In this document: in pieces, positions 54,834 through 63,328 of the stretch | Layout: the number at the start of each line of letters is the position of its first letter | How positions within the stretch are numbered: position 1 is the first letter of the stretch | Source: an uncultured Bacteroidota bacterium | GTDB taxonomy: Bacteria > Bacteroidota > Bacteroidia > Flavobacteriales > Flavobacteriaceae | Reading direction: 5' to 3' | Assembly (NCBI GenBank): GCA_902561795.1 | Contig: CACERG010000001.1 | Location: forward strand, 1 to 64,000 | Length of the DNA stretch: 64,000 nucleotides | Notes under the pieces: generated by a model | Told to the model about the DNA's origin: nothing | Seen by the model: the letters and a program-made list of their open reading frames with translations, nothing else | The model's database searches: none | Position numbers and translations under genes: made by a program

Positions 54834-55634
54834 ATCAAATTTAAAATCACCTATTCTATCTTTTTAAGATTAACCTATTTCACTTTTAGTTTTATATATC
54901 TATTCGGGCTAAAATTAAATGCCCAGAATGATGAAATTAAAAAACATTTAGAATTTTCAGGGAATATAAATTTAACTAATAATGGTTTTTCCTTTATTCC
55001 ACTATTTTCACTTGGAAAACCAGCAGCAACAGTCAATCTGTCTGTTACAGGTAAGCGTTTTAGTTTTGATCCTCAGCTTAGATTTGATCTTGACGGACTG
55101 AAACCTTGGTCTTTATTATTTGGATGGAACTACAAGCTATTAAAAAAGAATCGCCTTTTGTTTCGTTTAGGGACAAGTTTCGTTTACGCTTTTACTAAAT
55201 TGAATTATACAAGAAATTCTGAATCAGTGGATATTTTAACACCGCAAAGGTTTTTCATTTTAAATTCTTTACTTAACTATAAAGTCTCTAAAAAAATAAA
55301 TTTTACTCTATTCTATATTAATGGTCAAGGCCTCGAAAAAAGAGATCAAAGTAATCAAGCAAATTTTGTAACAATAAGGACAGGAGTAAATAATCTATCA
55401 TTGACTGATAGTATACATATAAATTTCAATCCAGAAATATATTTTCTTCAAATTGATAATAATAGTGGTTTTTATTTTGCAAATACTTTTACACTGAAAC
55501 ACAAAAAAATTCCTTTCTTTATTTCTTCAACTTTAAACCAAAGTATTAGCACTTCCATTAATGCTAAACCCTTTGATTGGAATATTGGAATTAATTATTC
55601 ATTTAGATCTACATATAGTAAAAAACAAAATTAA
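54834..55634 (+). CDS. Putative outer-membrane beta-barrel protein, non-standard start
   Basis: The frame is open from 54828 and encodes a clear signal peptide (FTFSFIYLFGLKLNAQ) followed by amphipathic strands (PQLRFDLDGLKPWSLLFGW, LLFRLGTSFVYAF, FYFANTFTLKHK) and a barrel-like end. About 266 residues. No ATG, GTG or TTG precedes the signal peptide; ATC at 54834 (then KFKITYSIF) gives the best N-terminus. Starting at the first TTG (55158) would delete the signal and half of the barrel. I do not recognise a family; the barrel lies between the GH3 and GH16 genes and may serve oligosaccharide passage (inference). Confidence 0.65.
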   Translation: MKFKITYSIFLRLTYFTFSFIYLFGLKLNAQNDEIKKHLEFSGNINLTNNGFSFIPLFSLGKPAATVNLSVTGKRFSFDPQLRFDLDGLKPWSLLFGWNYKLLKKNRLLFRLGTSFVYAFTKLNYTRNSESVDILTPQRFFILNSLLNYKVSKKINFTLFYINGQGLEKRDQSNQANFVTIRTGVNNLSLTDSIHINFNPEIYFLQIDNNSGFYFANTFTLKHKKIPFFISSTLNQSISTSINAKPFDWNIGINYSFRSTYSKKQN

Positions 55635-55710
55635 ATACCATCTTAAAATTTTTTAAAAAATTTTGATCTTATGATTTAAAAGACGGAAGTTTACAAAAAC
55701 ACTCTTTTAA

Positions 55711-57240
55711 TTGAAAAAAACTAGCTCACCTCTGCAAACCATATTATTTATTTGTTTTTTACAGCTTTTCTCTTGTAGTGAAAACGATGAAACCGAATCT
55801 AATAGTGCAAGCAATACCATACCTCAAAGTGAAAATAATATAGATTCAGCTACAACTACACCAGAAATTTTAAGTTTCAACCTAAATGACGGAATAATTA
55901 ATTTTGAAGATAACTTAGTAAATTTCTCAGAACAAAATATTCAGCCCGATAACAGAATTTCAGGGAACTGGGGGAGGTTTGGAGGAATAAGTTCAACCAA
56001 TTTGTCTTTAGAATATGACGAAAATCCTAATATTGATAACATCAATAATTCAACAAAAGTTATTAAAATTAAAGAACCCTCAGGAATTCAATCATGGGCT
56101 GGTTTTTATTTCGTTTTAGAAGAAAAAATTAATTTCCCCGAAGGAAGAGAGGCTATTTCAATTCTATTTTACTCTCCTAAACCGGGACATAAAGTTCTTT
56201 TAAAATTAGAAGACGGTTTGCCAAATGGAACTCCAGGAAAAAAAACTACAGGTGATCTTTTCGCAATAACTACAACAACTGGTTGGGAAACACTAATTTT
56301 TAATATTCCCGAATTTGATGGAAGAAACAACATCTACAATACTATCACTTTCGTTCTAGGTTATGATATTTCAAATCAGTCAGAAGTAAATTACTATATG
56401 GATAATATTCAATTTTCGAATCCTATTCAAATTATTGTTGACCAATTAAATATAGACTCAAGTGAACAAGTGACTAGATATTCAGGTTACCAACTAGTAT
56501 GGAATGATGAATTCAACTATGAGGGCGCACCTGTAGAAGATAAATGGCACTATCAAGTAATCCCTATTTTAGAGGGTGGATGGGCTAACAATGAAAAACA
56601 GCATTACACAAATAGAAGAGAAAATTCTTATGTCTCAAATGGGACACTAAAAATCGTAGCAAAAAATGAAATATACGATTATGAAGGGATAACAAAATCA
56701 TACACATCAGCTAGACTAAATTCAAAGTTTGATTTTCAATATGGTCGAATAGATGTAAGAGCAAAACTCCCTAAATCAGTAGGTACTTGGCCAGCTATAT
56801 GGACTCTAGGGACAAATGTGGGTGAAATTGGAAATTATCATGGAAACCAAGATGGTAATGTAGGTTGGCCTGAATGCGGCGAAATAGATATTATGGAACA
56901 AAACGGCTCTAATAAACAAATACTTTATGGCACGTTCCATTGGGCCGACAATTCAAGCCAGCAAGCCTCTTACGGCTTAACAAAAGATATCAATTCATTA
57001 GGTATCACAGATGTGACTAACGAATTTCACCTATACTCATTAGAGTGGACTACCGGAATTCTCAGAATTTATGTTGATAATTTACTCATCTGTGAATTAA
57101 TGAATAATGACTCTGTCCCTTTTGATAATCCGCATTACTTAATTTTGAATGTTGCCATGGGAGGCACATTAGGCGGAGATATTCTAGGAGATTTTATTCA
57201 AGACTCCATGGAAATAGATTTTGTTAGATTTTATAAGTAA
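55711..57240 (+). CDS. Glycoside hydrolase family 16 lipoprotein (laminarinase-like)
   Basis: A 509-residue secreted enzyme with a lipoprotein signal (LQLFSC, Cys22), a linker rich in Ser/Thr/Asn, a beta-sandwich module at about 60-245 (carbohydrate-binding-like), and a C-terminal GH16 domain. The catalytic motif is E391-x-D393-x-x-E396 (WPECGEIDIMEQNG), with NEKQHYTNRREN and the WAGFYF/WTTG aromatic residues expected for beta-1,3-glucanases. Start is TTG at 55711. It would cut laminarin outside the cell; the GH3 glucosidase nearby would finish the job. Confidence 0.92.
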   Translation: MKKTSSPLQTILFICFLQLFSCSENDETESNSASNTIPQSENNIDSATTTPEILSFNLNDGIINFEDNLVNFSEQNIQPDNRISGNWGRFGGISSTNLSLEYDENPNIDNINNSTKVIKIKEPSGIQSWAGFYFVLEEKINFPEGREAISILFYSPKPGHKVLLKLEDGLPNGTPGKKTTGDLFAITTTTGWETLIFNIPEFDGRNNIYNTITFVLGYDISNQSEVNYYMDNIQFSNPIQIIVDQLNIDSSEQVTRYSGYQLVWNDEFNYEGAPVEDKWHYQVIPILEGGWANNEKQHYTNRRENSYVSNGTLKIVAKNEIYDYEGITKSYTSARLNSKFDFQYGRIDVRAKLPKSVGTWPAIWTLGTNVGEIGNYHGNQDGNVGWPECGEIDIMEQNGSNKQILYGTFHWADNSSQQASYGLTKDINSLGITDVTNEFHLYSLEWTTGILRIYVDNLLICELMNNDSVPFDNPHYLILNVAMGGTLGGDILGDFIQDSMEIDFVRFYK

Positions 57241-57269
57241 ATTAAACTCCTATTTATAAAAAATTCTAA

Positions 57270-57467
57270 ATGAAAGATTATATAATTCCTATTTCTATTC
57301 TGATTTCTTCTTTAATTATTGGGTTTGCAATCTTGGGGTCTAGTCAGACGGAGCGTTTCGAACATATTGAAAATAATGTTGTGTTCGATAAAAAAACTGG
57401 TACTACCTACTATACTGATAAAAAACAATATTTAGATAAAAAAGGAGATCGTTATCAATATGATTAA
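57270..57467 (+). CDS. Small single-pass membrane protein
   Basis: A 65-residue protein with one N-terminal helix (IIPISILISSLIIGFAIL) and a charged, tyrosine-rich tail (FDKKTGTTYYTDKKQYLDKK). The FDKKTGTTY pattern appears in small Bacteroidota membrane proteins of unknown function as I recall. It follows the GH16 stop by 29 bp and converges on a minus-strand gene. Confidence 0.65.
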   Translation: MKDYIIPISILISSLIIGFAILGSSQTERFEHIENNVVFDKKTGTTYYTDKKQYLDKKGDRYQYD

Positions 57468-57480
57468 CTAAAACAACAGA

Positions 57481-57954
57481 TTAAAACTTATCACCTATAA
57501 CACTGTTAATTGGTGAAAAACTGCTGTTTAGATCGTTAAAGCCTTGAATTACCCTGTCTTTTAATCGAACTGTAAGATTTAATGACTTGCCTGACTTTAA
57601 TATTTTCAAAAAATCTTCTAGTTCATATTTTTCACTTGTAACTAAATCCTTCATCTCAAAGATTTGATATTTTCCATTTTCAATTGTTGAATTAGAAGGC
57701 TTAAATTTTCTTTCGGATATTTCAAATAGAATATAATATTCTTGATCTTCATGAAAAAGATTACCTTTTAATGAAAGATCTAATCCTAATTTTTTAGAAT
57801 TAGATAACACTAATGAAAGAGTATCCTGCTTTTTATATGTAAACTCTATTTGTCCAATTGCCTCGCTTTTTCTTTTTGAACTATTGATTGTGTACTCCCA
57901 CTGCGAGTGCGCATTAATTGTAAGAAATAAAAAAAGAACTATAAATTTTTCCAA
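57481..57954 (-). CDS. Small secreted protein, unknown function
   Basis: A 157-residue protein with a Sec signal peptide (ending NAHSQ) and a predicted beta-rich body (WEYTINSSKRKSEAIGQIEF). No named domain recognised. It is monocistronic-looking between the convergent 65-residue gene (13 bp) and the oxidoreductase gene (85 bp downstream of that gene's stop). Confidence 0.65.
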   Translation of the reverse strand: MEKFIVLFLFLTINAHSQWEYTINSSKRKSEAIGQIEFTYKKQDTLSLVLSNSKKLGLDLSLKGNLFHEDQEYYILFEISERKFKPSNSTIENGKYQIFEMKDLVTSEKYELEDFLKILKSGKSLNLTVRLKDRVIQGFNDLNSSFSPINSVIGDKF

Positions 57955-58039
57955 AAATTTTAATATTAAATAAAATCAAATATACCTAATATGGCATACT
58001 TAAAATATTTGATTCAAATTTAAAATATGCATGTCTTCT

Positions 58040-59053
58040 TCAGTTAAATTCATCTTTCAAATAAACAACTCTTTTTTCTTGCAATGATTTTTTTGCCGCT
58101 AGTGAAATATGCAATGAATTTAATCCTGCACTAATTCCGTTTGGCATCTCCCTTTTTTCTATTAAGCAAGAGATAAATTCTTTAATAATTGACCTGTAAG
58201 AATCAGCATAACGTTCTAAAAAAAATCCTATTGGTCTTGGTGTGTGGATTCCATTTTTATCTGCAATAAGATGATTATCCGGTAACTGATTGTTTGTGGC
58301 ACACATTCCCAAATCTCCAAAAACTTCAACTCTTTGATCATAGCCATAGACTGCTTTTCTACTATTGTTTATAGTTGCAATCGATCCGTTCTCAAAATTT
58401 AAGGTAGTCACAGCAGTATCAACATCTCCTAAATTTTTTATCTGTTTATCACCAAAAACACTGCCTGTAGAATAAACTGATTCTACCGGATTTTCATTTA
58501 AAAAGCATGCCATGTCAAAATCATGTATCGCCATATCCAAAAATAAACCGCCGGATGTTTTTAAATAATTAATATCAGGTGGTGCCGGATCACGACTTGT
58601 AATTCCAATAATTTGTGGTGTCCCGATAGTTCCATTTTTAATAGATTTTTTTATTTTTTGCATGCTTTTATCATAACGCCTATTAAATCCAACCATAAAT
58701 GGAACCTTTGAATCTTTAATCGAATCTTTTATCAATTTTACTTTTTTAAATGATAGTTCTACTGGTTTTTCACAAAAAATTGCTTTGCCAGCTTTAAGAG
58801 CAATATTTATATGTTCTATGTGAAAAGAAGTTGGCGAAGAGATAATTATTGCATCAATTTTGGAATCTCTAACCATTTTATCATAATGATCATAAATTTT
58901 AGCATCAGACCTTTCTTTTACCCATTTTTTGTTTTCTGGATTCAAATTCGAAACTCCTGAAATAGTTGCTTGTTTTATATTTAAATTGATATTGTCAAAA
59001 TGAATTTTACCCATGCGCCCCAAACCAACTATTCCAAATCTCAAGTTTCTCAT
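58040..59053 (-). CDS. Inositol 2-dehydrogenase-like Gfo/Idh/MocA oxidoreductase
   Basis: A 337-residue cytosolic oxidoreductase with a clean dinucleotide loop IVGLGRMGKIHFDN, the EKP motif FCEKPVEL, GFNRRYDKSMQ, a substrate-side DMAIHDFDMACFL (the catalytic Asp/His pair) and RQ-rich tail. It closely resembles myo-inositol 2-dehydrogenases (IolG); scyllo-inositol or another polyol is equally possible. It is divergent from the acyltransferase fusion (68 bp). Confidence 0.88.
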   Translation of the reverse strand: MRNLRFGIVGLGRMGKIHFDNINLNIKQATISGVSNLNPENKKWVKERSDAKIYDHYDKMVRDSKIDAIIISSPTSFHIEHINIALKAGKAIFCEKPVELSFKKVKLIKDSIKDSKVPFMVGFNRRYDKSMQKIKKSIKNGTIGTPQIIGITSRDPAPPDINYLKTSGGLFLDMAIHDFDMACFLNENPVESVYSTGSVFGDKQIKNLGDVDTAVTTLNFENGSIATINNSRKAVYGYDQRVEVFGDLGMCATNNQLPDNHLIADKNGIHTPRPIGFFLERYADSYRSIIKEFISCLIEKREMPNGISAGLNSLHISLAAKKSLQEKRVVYLKDEFN

Positions 59054-59067
59054 ATTGTAAAATTAGA

Positions 59068-59075
59068 TATTTTTG
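59068..59075 (+). promoter_or_regulatory. Candidate -7 promoter element for the acyltransferase-SGNH gene
   Basis: TATTTTTG matches TAnnTTTG 46 bp before the GTG start; a weak -33 like TTTC lies 18 bp upstream. Confidence 0.35.
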
Positions 59076-59121
59076 CGTCAACTTTATTTTCATATTCTTT
59101 GTACAACTTATTTAAATAAAA

Positions 59122-60519
59122 GTGCATAAGTTAAACTTGATGGTTAAAAAAGAGACAAACTTTAAAAAAGCTTTAAGCGAATACTACAAAAAAATTATTA
59201 CCGGTAATTTTAATTCTTATCAAAAGGTGAGAGTTTTTTCAGCTAGAGCCCTAAAAAAAATTTTTTCTTTAAATAAATATACCTTAATTGGAACTGAAAA
59301 TCTTCCTACGAAATCGGGTGTTGTATTTATTTACAACCATATCTCAAATAATGACGAATATTTACTAAAAAAAGACTTTCAAATAACTTTAGATAGCCAT
59401 TTTATTAGCAGTATGATATCCTATAATTATTACAAATCACCTGGCGTAAGGATTATACGTCATAGTTTACCTAATGAAAAAGAACATGCCATTTACTATA
59501 ATAAATTTGACTACATAAAAGTATATTCCAAAAATTATCTGCCAGAAAATATTTCAAAAAATAAAATAAATGATGCTAAAAAGGAATTTTATAAAAAAGC
59601 TAAGGAGACCTTGGCAAAAGGTGAAAATCTAATAGTAAATCCTGAAGGGATTTCATCTTCTACTGAAATGTCTCCATCTGATTTTAAAGCTGGAGTATTT
59701 AAAATGATTATCCGTTCAGGATTGGATCCATTTGTTGTACCGTTGATTATGACAAACTTTGACAAACTTAATTCTGAAACTATCTATAGATGTGAAATTA
59801 AAAAACCTTTCCGTCTTTCAAGTGTTGTAGATAACTATGATGATAGAAAAAAATTAGATAATTTTTTAATCGATTTAAATATTAATTATAGAAATTGGGT
59901 TAACGATCTTAGAAAATTTAATGAAGGGTATGATCAGGAAATAAAAAAATTGATCTTGAAAAAAGATAAACTTATTTCAAAAACAAACATTGTTGCCTTC
60001 TATGGCAGTTCTTCATTCAGACTTTGGAATAATTTAAATGAAGATTTTAAACCCCATAACGTACTAAATTTCGGATTCGGTGGAGCTTTTATTGAAGATT
60101 GTATTAGATATTTTGATAAGCTTTTTTCTAATATAAATCCAATTGTATTTGTCCTTTATGTTGGAGGTAATGATCTTTCTTTAGAATATTCTAATAGAAA
60201 AATTATTTCCTTGTTTAAAAACCTTTTAAAAAAAATAAAATCTCAATTCCCAAATGCTAGAGTTATATCTGTTTCAATTAAACCCAGCTATCACAGAATT
60301 GATAAGTTTAACCAAATAAAGCAGTTAAATACTCTTATTGAAAAGGAATTAATGAAAAGTGATAAAAATTACTACATAGATATATTTAAATTATTTTTAA
60401 ATAAAGACAAAAAAATAATTAAGTCTTACTTCCTTAAAGATAATTTGCACTTAAGTAGCAAGGGTTACAAGGTATGGAAAAAGGAAATACTAAAGGTTTT
60501 AAATAGAGAGGATTTTTGA
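59122..60519 (+). CDS. Fused LPLAT acyltransferase and SGNH hydrolase
   Basis: A 465-residue protein joining two lipid-acting domains. Residues about 30-235 are a lysophospholipid acyltransferase (PlsC) domain: NH73-x4-D78 (YNHISNNDEY) as catalytic motif and NPEG at 173-176. Residues about 288-460 are an SGNH hydrolase: block I FYGSSSFRLW (nucleophile S297), block II GFGGAF, block III YVGGNDLS (N350) and block V D440-x-x-H443 (DNLHLSSKGY). Both catalytic sets are complete. No signal peptide or membrane helix is apparent. The enzyme could transfer and remove acyl groups on the same lipid or a carbohydrate. Start GTG 59122 has an A-rich upstream; ATG 59140 is the alternative. Confidence 0.85.
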   Translation: MHKLNLMVKKETNFKKALSEYYKKIITGNFNSYQKVRVFSARALKKIFSLNKYTLIGTENLPTKSGVVFIYNHISNNDEYLLKKDFQITLDSHFISSMISYNYYKSPGVRIIRHSLPNEKEHAIYYNKFDYIKVYSKNYLPENISKNKINDAKKEFYKKAKETLAKGENLIVNPEGISSSTEMSPSDFKAGVFKMIIRSGLDPFVVPLIMTNFDKLNSETIYRCEIKKPFRLSSVVDNYDDRKKLDNFLIDLNINYRNWVNDLRKFNEGYDQEIKKLILKKDKLISKTNIVAFYGSSSFRLWNNLNEDFKPHNVLNFGFGGAFIEDCIRYFDKLFSNINPIVFVLYVGGNDLSLEYSNRKIISLFKNLLKKIKSQFPNARVISVSIKPSYHRIDKFNQIKQLNTLIEKELMKSDKNYYIDIFKLFLNKDKKIIKSYFLKDNLHLSSKGYKVWKKEILKVLNREDF

Positions 60520-60574
60520 TTGAATTTTTCCCTAATAATAAACAATTGTTTAATTATTTGTGAAAAACCATTTT

Positions 60575-60694
60575 TTAAAAACTAAAAAATTTGACCATAT
60601 ACCACTTGATGGTTTCTAGCCAAGAGTACTTGTCAAATCTCACTCTTTGCTCCCGAACATCAAAATAAATATGCTCTTTTCTTTTAAATTTCAC
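60575..60694 (-). CDS. Possible 39-residue basic protein
   Basis: GTG at 60694, TAA at 60575. The peptide begins MKFKRKEHIYFDVREQRVRF and ends with WYMVKFFSF; composition is that of a real protein (mixed charge, aromatic) and the frame is open a further 17 codons upstream. No homology recognised; it could be a remnant of a larger gene. The remainder of 60520-60778 shows no other gene. Confidence 0.25.
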   Translation of the reverse strand: MKFKRKEHIYFDVREQRVRFDKYSWLETIKWYMVKFFSF

Positions 60695-60778
60695 GTGAAC
60701 TATTTTTTCTAAACTTAGACAAAATTGTATTTTTATCCAAATTTTTTATTATTTGTTTAATTTTACAAAACAAAAAAA

Positions 60779-60892
60779 GTGAAAATAAAAAAAATAGCAT
60801 TCATCTTACTCGCTTTAACTCTATTTTTAACTTCATGCGAAAAAGATGACGAAAGCCAATCTTATGATCCTATTCCAAACGAAGGCTACTAA
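60779..60892 (+). CDS. 37-residue mini-lipoprotein
   Basis: GTG at 60779, TAA at 60890-60892. A textbook lipoprotein signal (KIKKIAFILLALTLFLTSC, Cys20) is followed by only 17 acidic residues (EKDDESQSYDPIPNEGY). The Asp/Glu residues after Cys resemble surface-export signals of Bacteroidota lipoproteins. Small lipoproteins of this size are easily missed. It lies 67 bp upstream of a membrane gene on the same strand. Confidence 0.6.
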   Translation: MKIKKIAFILLALTLFLTSCEKDDESQSYDPIPNEGY

Positions 60893-60959
60893 ATTTATGA
60901 GGGGGTTTTTTCTAACCAATTTGTATATTTAGTTTAAACTAATTAGAAATCAAACTTAA

Positions 60960-61364
60960 ATGAAAATCAAAACAATTTTTAAAATAAACATGGTGATAAT
61001 TACATTGCAAGTGTTGCCATTAATTATTTCATTATTTTCTCCTGAATTCAAAATAATGCTAATGACAGACGCCTTTGGAGAAGGTCCTTCAAAAGATGCT
61101 GTAGTTATGTTTGAGCAATTTGCTTTAGTCTTAGGGCTTACTGTTATTGGTATAATTATTTTTTTATATGGGTCACTCTCATTCAATGATGAAGGTACTT
61201 TAAAAAGGTTATCTCTTTTATTTTTTGCGTTGGCAGGTTTTTTTGCACTTCCTGACTTAATAAATGTTTTAAGTGGACAACCAACAGCACCCCTGCCAGT
61301 TATAATTCTCGGGTTAATAAGTATGGGACTTTTTTATTATGGCTCGAAAAAAGGAACTATTTAA
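60960..61364 (+). CDS. Hypothetical membrane protein, about four helices
   Basis: A 134-residue integral membrane protein with hydrophobic segments near residues 10-27, 53-70, 84-97 and 110-127 and a short loop between the first two (MTDAFGEGPSKDAV). No named family recognised. It converges on the GH99/71-like gene with a 22 bp gap. Confidence 0.7.
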   Translation: MKIKTIFKINMVIITLQVLPLIISLFSPEFKIMLMTDAFGEGPSKDAVVMFEQFALVLGLTVIGIIIFLYGSLSFNDEGTLKRLSLLFFALAGFFALPDLINVLSGQPTAPLPVIILGLISMGLFYYGSKKGTI

Positions 61365-61386
61365 AGAGTTTTCGGAAGTTTCCAAA

Positions 61387-62646
61387 CTAAAGATCATCTA
61401 ATATTTCTTTAGCGTTTTCCGTTTGAAGCGAAACTAGATAATAAAATACCTGATCAAGTTTTTTATTAATAAGAGTATTATTTTTATACTCCTTCCGCAT
61501 TAAATAAAGGGTTATTGGAAGATCTAGATCTTCCTTTTTAAATGGTACCCCAACAAACTCTTGAATTATTGACAAAGGTTCAAACTGATATTCAACTGAA
61601 GGTTCAATAGCTGTCCCCTCACCCCAATCATTCCAAGTTATAAGTTGAATAAAATCTACACCTGAAGCTGTTGATTTTTCAAGTGTTTCTCTAAGTAGAT
61701 TACCATCTCTAGGTAAAATATCACTTTGCCCAGTTTTATCCCAGCCTCCTTCTTCATAGAATTCTCTAAATTCAAAAATTCCTGATCCCCCCAAATAATC
61801 AAATTGTTTGCCATAATTATAAAAATCGTCACTTTGAGCCTCGCCAACCCAAGAATAAACACCATCCACAATCGTATTCAAGTTATAATATTGTGGATGA
61901 TAAGCTAGCGGGAAAAAATAAAAATCAGTTTTAATTTCAGAAAATGCGTTTTCCCAATCATCGTTTGAGGTTAATGTAATAGGTCCAAAATTTAAAAGAA
62001 TTGGTTTATTTTCAATATTTACGTAATGGCTTTTTGGAAAATAATTTTTTTCAATGTAAAGTAAATCTTCTTTGGCTAAACCTGCTTTACTCCCGTAGCC
62101 TTGATCAAGAATACTTTTTATTGTTCTATCCTCATAAACTATTGCAAAATCTAATCCTACTTTTTCACACATTGCTATAACAGCGTTTGAAGCAATAAGT
62201 AGTTGAGGATAATCGTTAAATTGAGATTGACCATAGAAATCAATTAAAATACCGTCGATACCTGACAACTTCATGCAGATCATAGCGTATTCAAGATAAT
62301 GCTCATCACTACTATCATAGGGTCCTATTAAAGGGTAGTAGTGGGAGGCTATTGACCTTTGGCCATTTATAAATTCCTCTGGATTTTTATTTGCCATTGT
62401 CCAATGGTTCCCCCAATATCCACTTAGCTCTGGTGTTTGAAACCAAGGCATGTAATGGGCATAGACTGGCGTTTTAATTGTTTTATTTACAGAAATAGGT
62501 TCAAATTCAATAATATTAAATTCTACGTCCTCAGATTCGGCTAGACTTTTATCTTGACAAGAGTAGTTAAATATTATAATAGCTAGGAAGCTAAATAAGT
62601 ATATGAGAAAAGTACATTTTGACAAATGAAATGGTCCACTTTTCAT
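61387..62646 (-). CDS. Glycoside hydrolase family 99/71-like lipoprotein
   Basis: A 419-residue secreted protein with a lipoprotein signal (IFNYSC, about Cys30). The body matches the GH99/GH71-type TIM barrel: VYAHYMPWFQTPELSGYWG, MCMKLSGIDGILIDFYG (written here in part), PILLNFGP, SWVGEA, and the C-terminal WNDWGEGTAIEPS that carries catalytic acids. GH99 acts on alpha-mannans and GH71 on alpha-1,3-glucans; the substrate here is not decided. It is downstream of the DsrE gene on the same strand (49 bp). Confidence 0.82.
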   Translation of the reverse strand: MKSGPFHLSKCTFLIYLFSFLAIIIFNYSCQDKSLAESEDVEFNIIEFEPISVNKTIKTPVYAHYMPWFQTPELSGYWGNHWTMANKNPEEFINGQRSIASHYYPLIGPYDSSDEHYLEYAMICMKLSGIDGILIDFYGQSQFNDYPQLLIASNAVIAMCEKVGLDFAIVYEDRTIKSILDQGYGSKAGLAKEDLLYIEKNYFPKSHYVNIENKPILLNFGPITLTSNDDWENAFSEIKTDFYFFPLAYHPQYYNLNTIVDGVYSWVGEAQSDDFYNYGKQFDYLGGSGIFEFREFYEEGGWDKTGQSDILPRDGNLLRETLEKSTASGVDFIQLITWNDWGEGTAIEPSVEYQFEPLSIIQEFVGVPFKKEDLDLPITLYLMRKEYKNNTLINKKLDQVFYYLVSLQTENAKEILDDL

Positions 62647-62695
62647 AAGTTATTCTTTAAATTTTAGCTTTAAAACTTAATCAAAAAAATAGATA

Positions 62696-63217
62696 TTATT
62701 GCATTAGTGCATACCCATTTAATTGATAGTTTAAAAGAACACTAGAACCAGAAAGAGCCTCTGGAATATTTTCATTTATGTCAGTTGATTTAATTTTCCT
62801 GTAAGCAGTTGCTTGAGAACAAACAAATAGTTTTACTCCATATTGAGATAGAAGCTCTATAACCTTTGTATTTGGATTTTTTGTGCCAAATTTCTTTTCA
62901 TATGCGTCATCGGATAAGACTATTGTAGTTGCTTGTCCTTGAATGGTTGCTACAATATCAACATTCTCTTTTTTGATATTTTTACATCCAAGCATGTTTA
63001 TAGCATGGGCAATTCCATTTAATCCCTTATTTATTCCTTCTCTTTTTTCGCTTGAGGTAATCTTGTAAACCGCTTTATAATGTAAGTTTTCGTCTGGTTG
63101 AACAGCAATATTTTCTGAATACTTTATTTTTCCATACCCTTTAATTACAGGAGTTACCCAATCTTGGGAGTAGAAAATTGATGGAATTAAAAAAATTAAG
63201 CAAATTGTTTTTTTCAT
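62696..63217 (-). CDS. DsrE-like protein, exported
   Basis: A 173-residue protein with a Sec signal peptide (ending IFYSQ) and a DsrE/DsrF-type domain: HYKAVYKIT, INMLGCKN, IVATIQGQATTIVLSDDAY, NPNTKVIELLSQYGVKLFVCSQ. The conserved Cys in LFVCSQ is the position of the DsrE active cysteine. Cytosolic DsrE carry sulfur; the exported ones in Bacteroidota have no established role. Confidence 0.85.
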   Translation of the reverse strand: MKKTICLIFLIPSIFYSQDWVTPVIKGYGKIKYSENIAVQPDENLHYKAVYKITSSEKREGINKGLNGIAHAINMLGCKNIKKENVDIVATIQGQATTIVLSDDAYEKKFGTKNPNTKVIELLSQYGVKLFVCSQATAYRKIKSTDINENIPEALSGSSVLLNYQLNGYALMQ

Positions 63218-63280
63218 GACTCTTTGTTTGATATTAATTTAAATATAGGTTAAAAGAATGGAGATCTTAAACATCTATAT

Positions 63281-63303
63281 AAAAAAACCCTCAAGTTTGA
63301 GGG
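63281..63303 (-). terminator. Rho-independent terminator after the window-end gene
   Basis: Minus-strand reading: 6-bp stem CCCTCA/TGAGGG with AACT loop (63298-63303 with 63288-63293), then seven Ts (63287 down to 63281). It lies 25 bp after the stop of the gene at 63329 and separates it from the DsrE gene. Confidence 0.7.
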
Positions 63304-63328
63304 GTTTTGATTGTTAAAGGACTCTTTT

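Noticed and set aside
55158-55634. Outer-membrane protein starting at TTG 55158
   Set aside because: The upstream frame encodes a signal peptide and the first half of the barrel.
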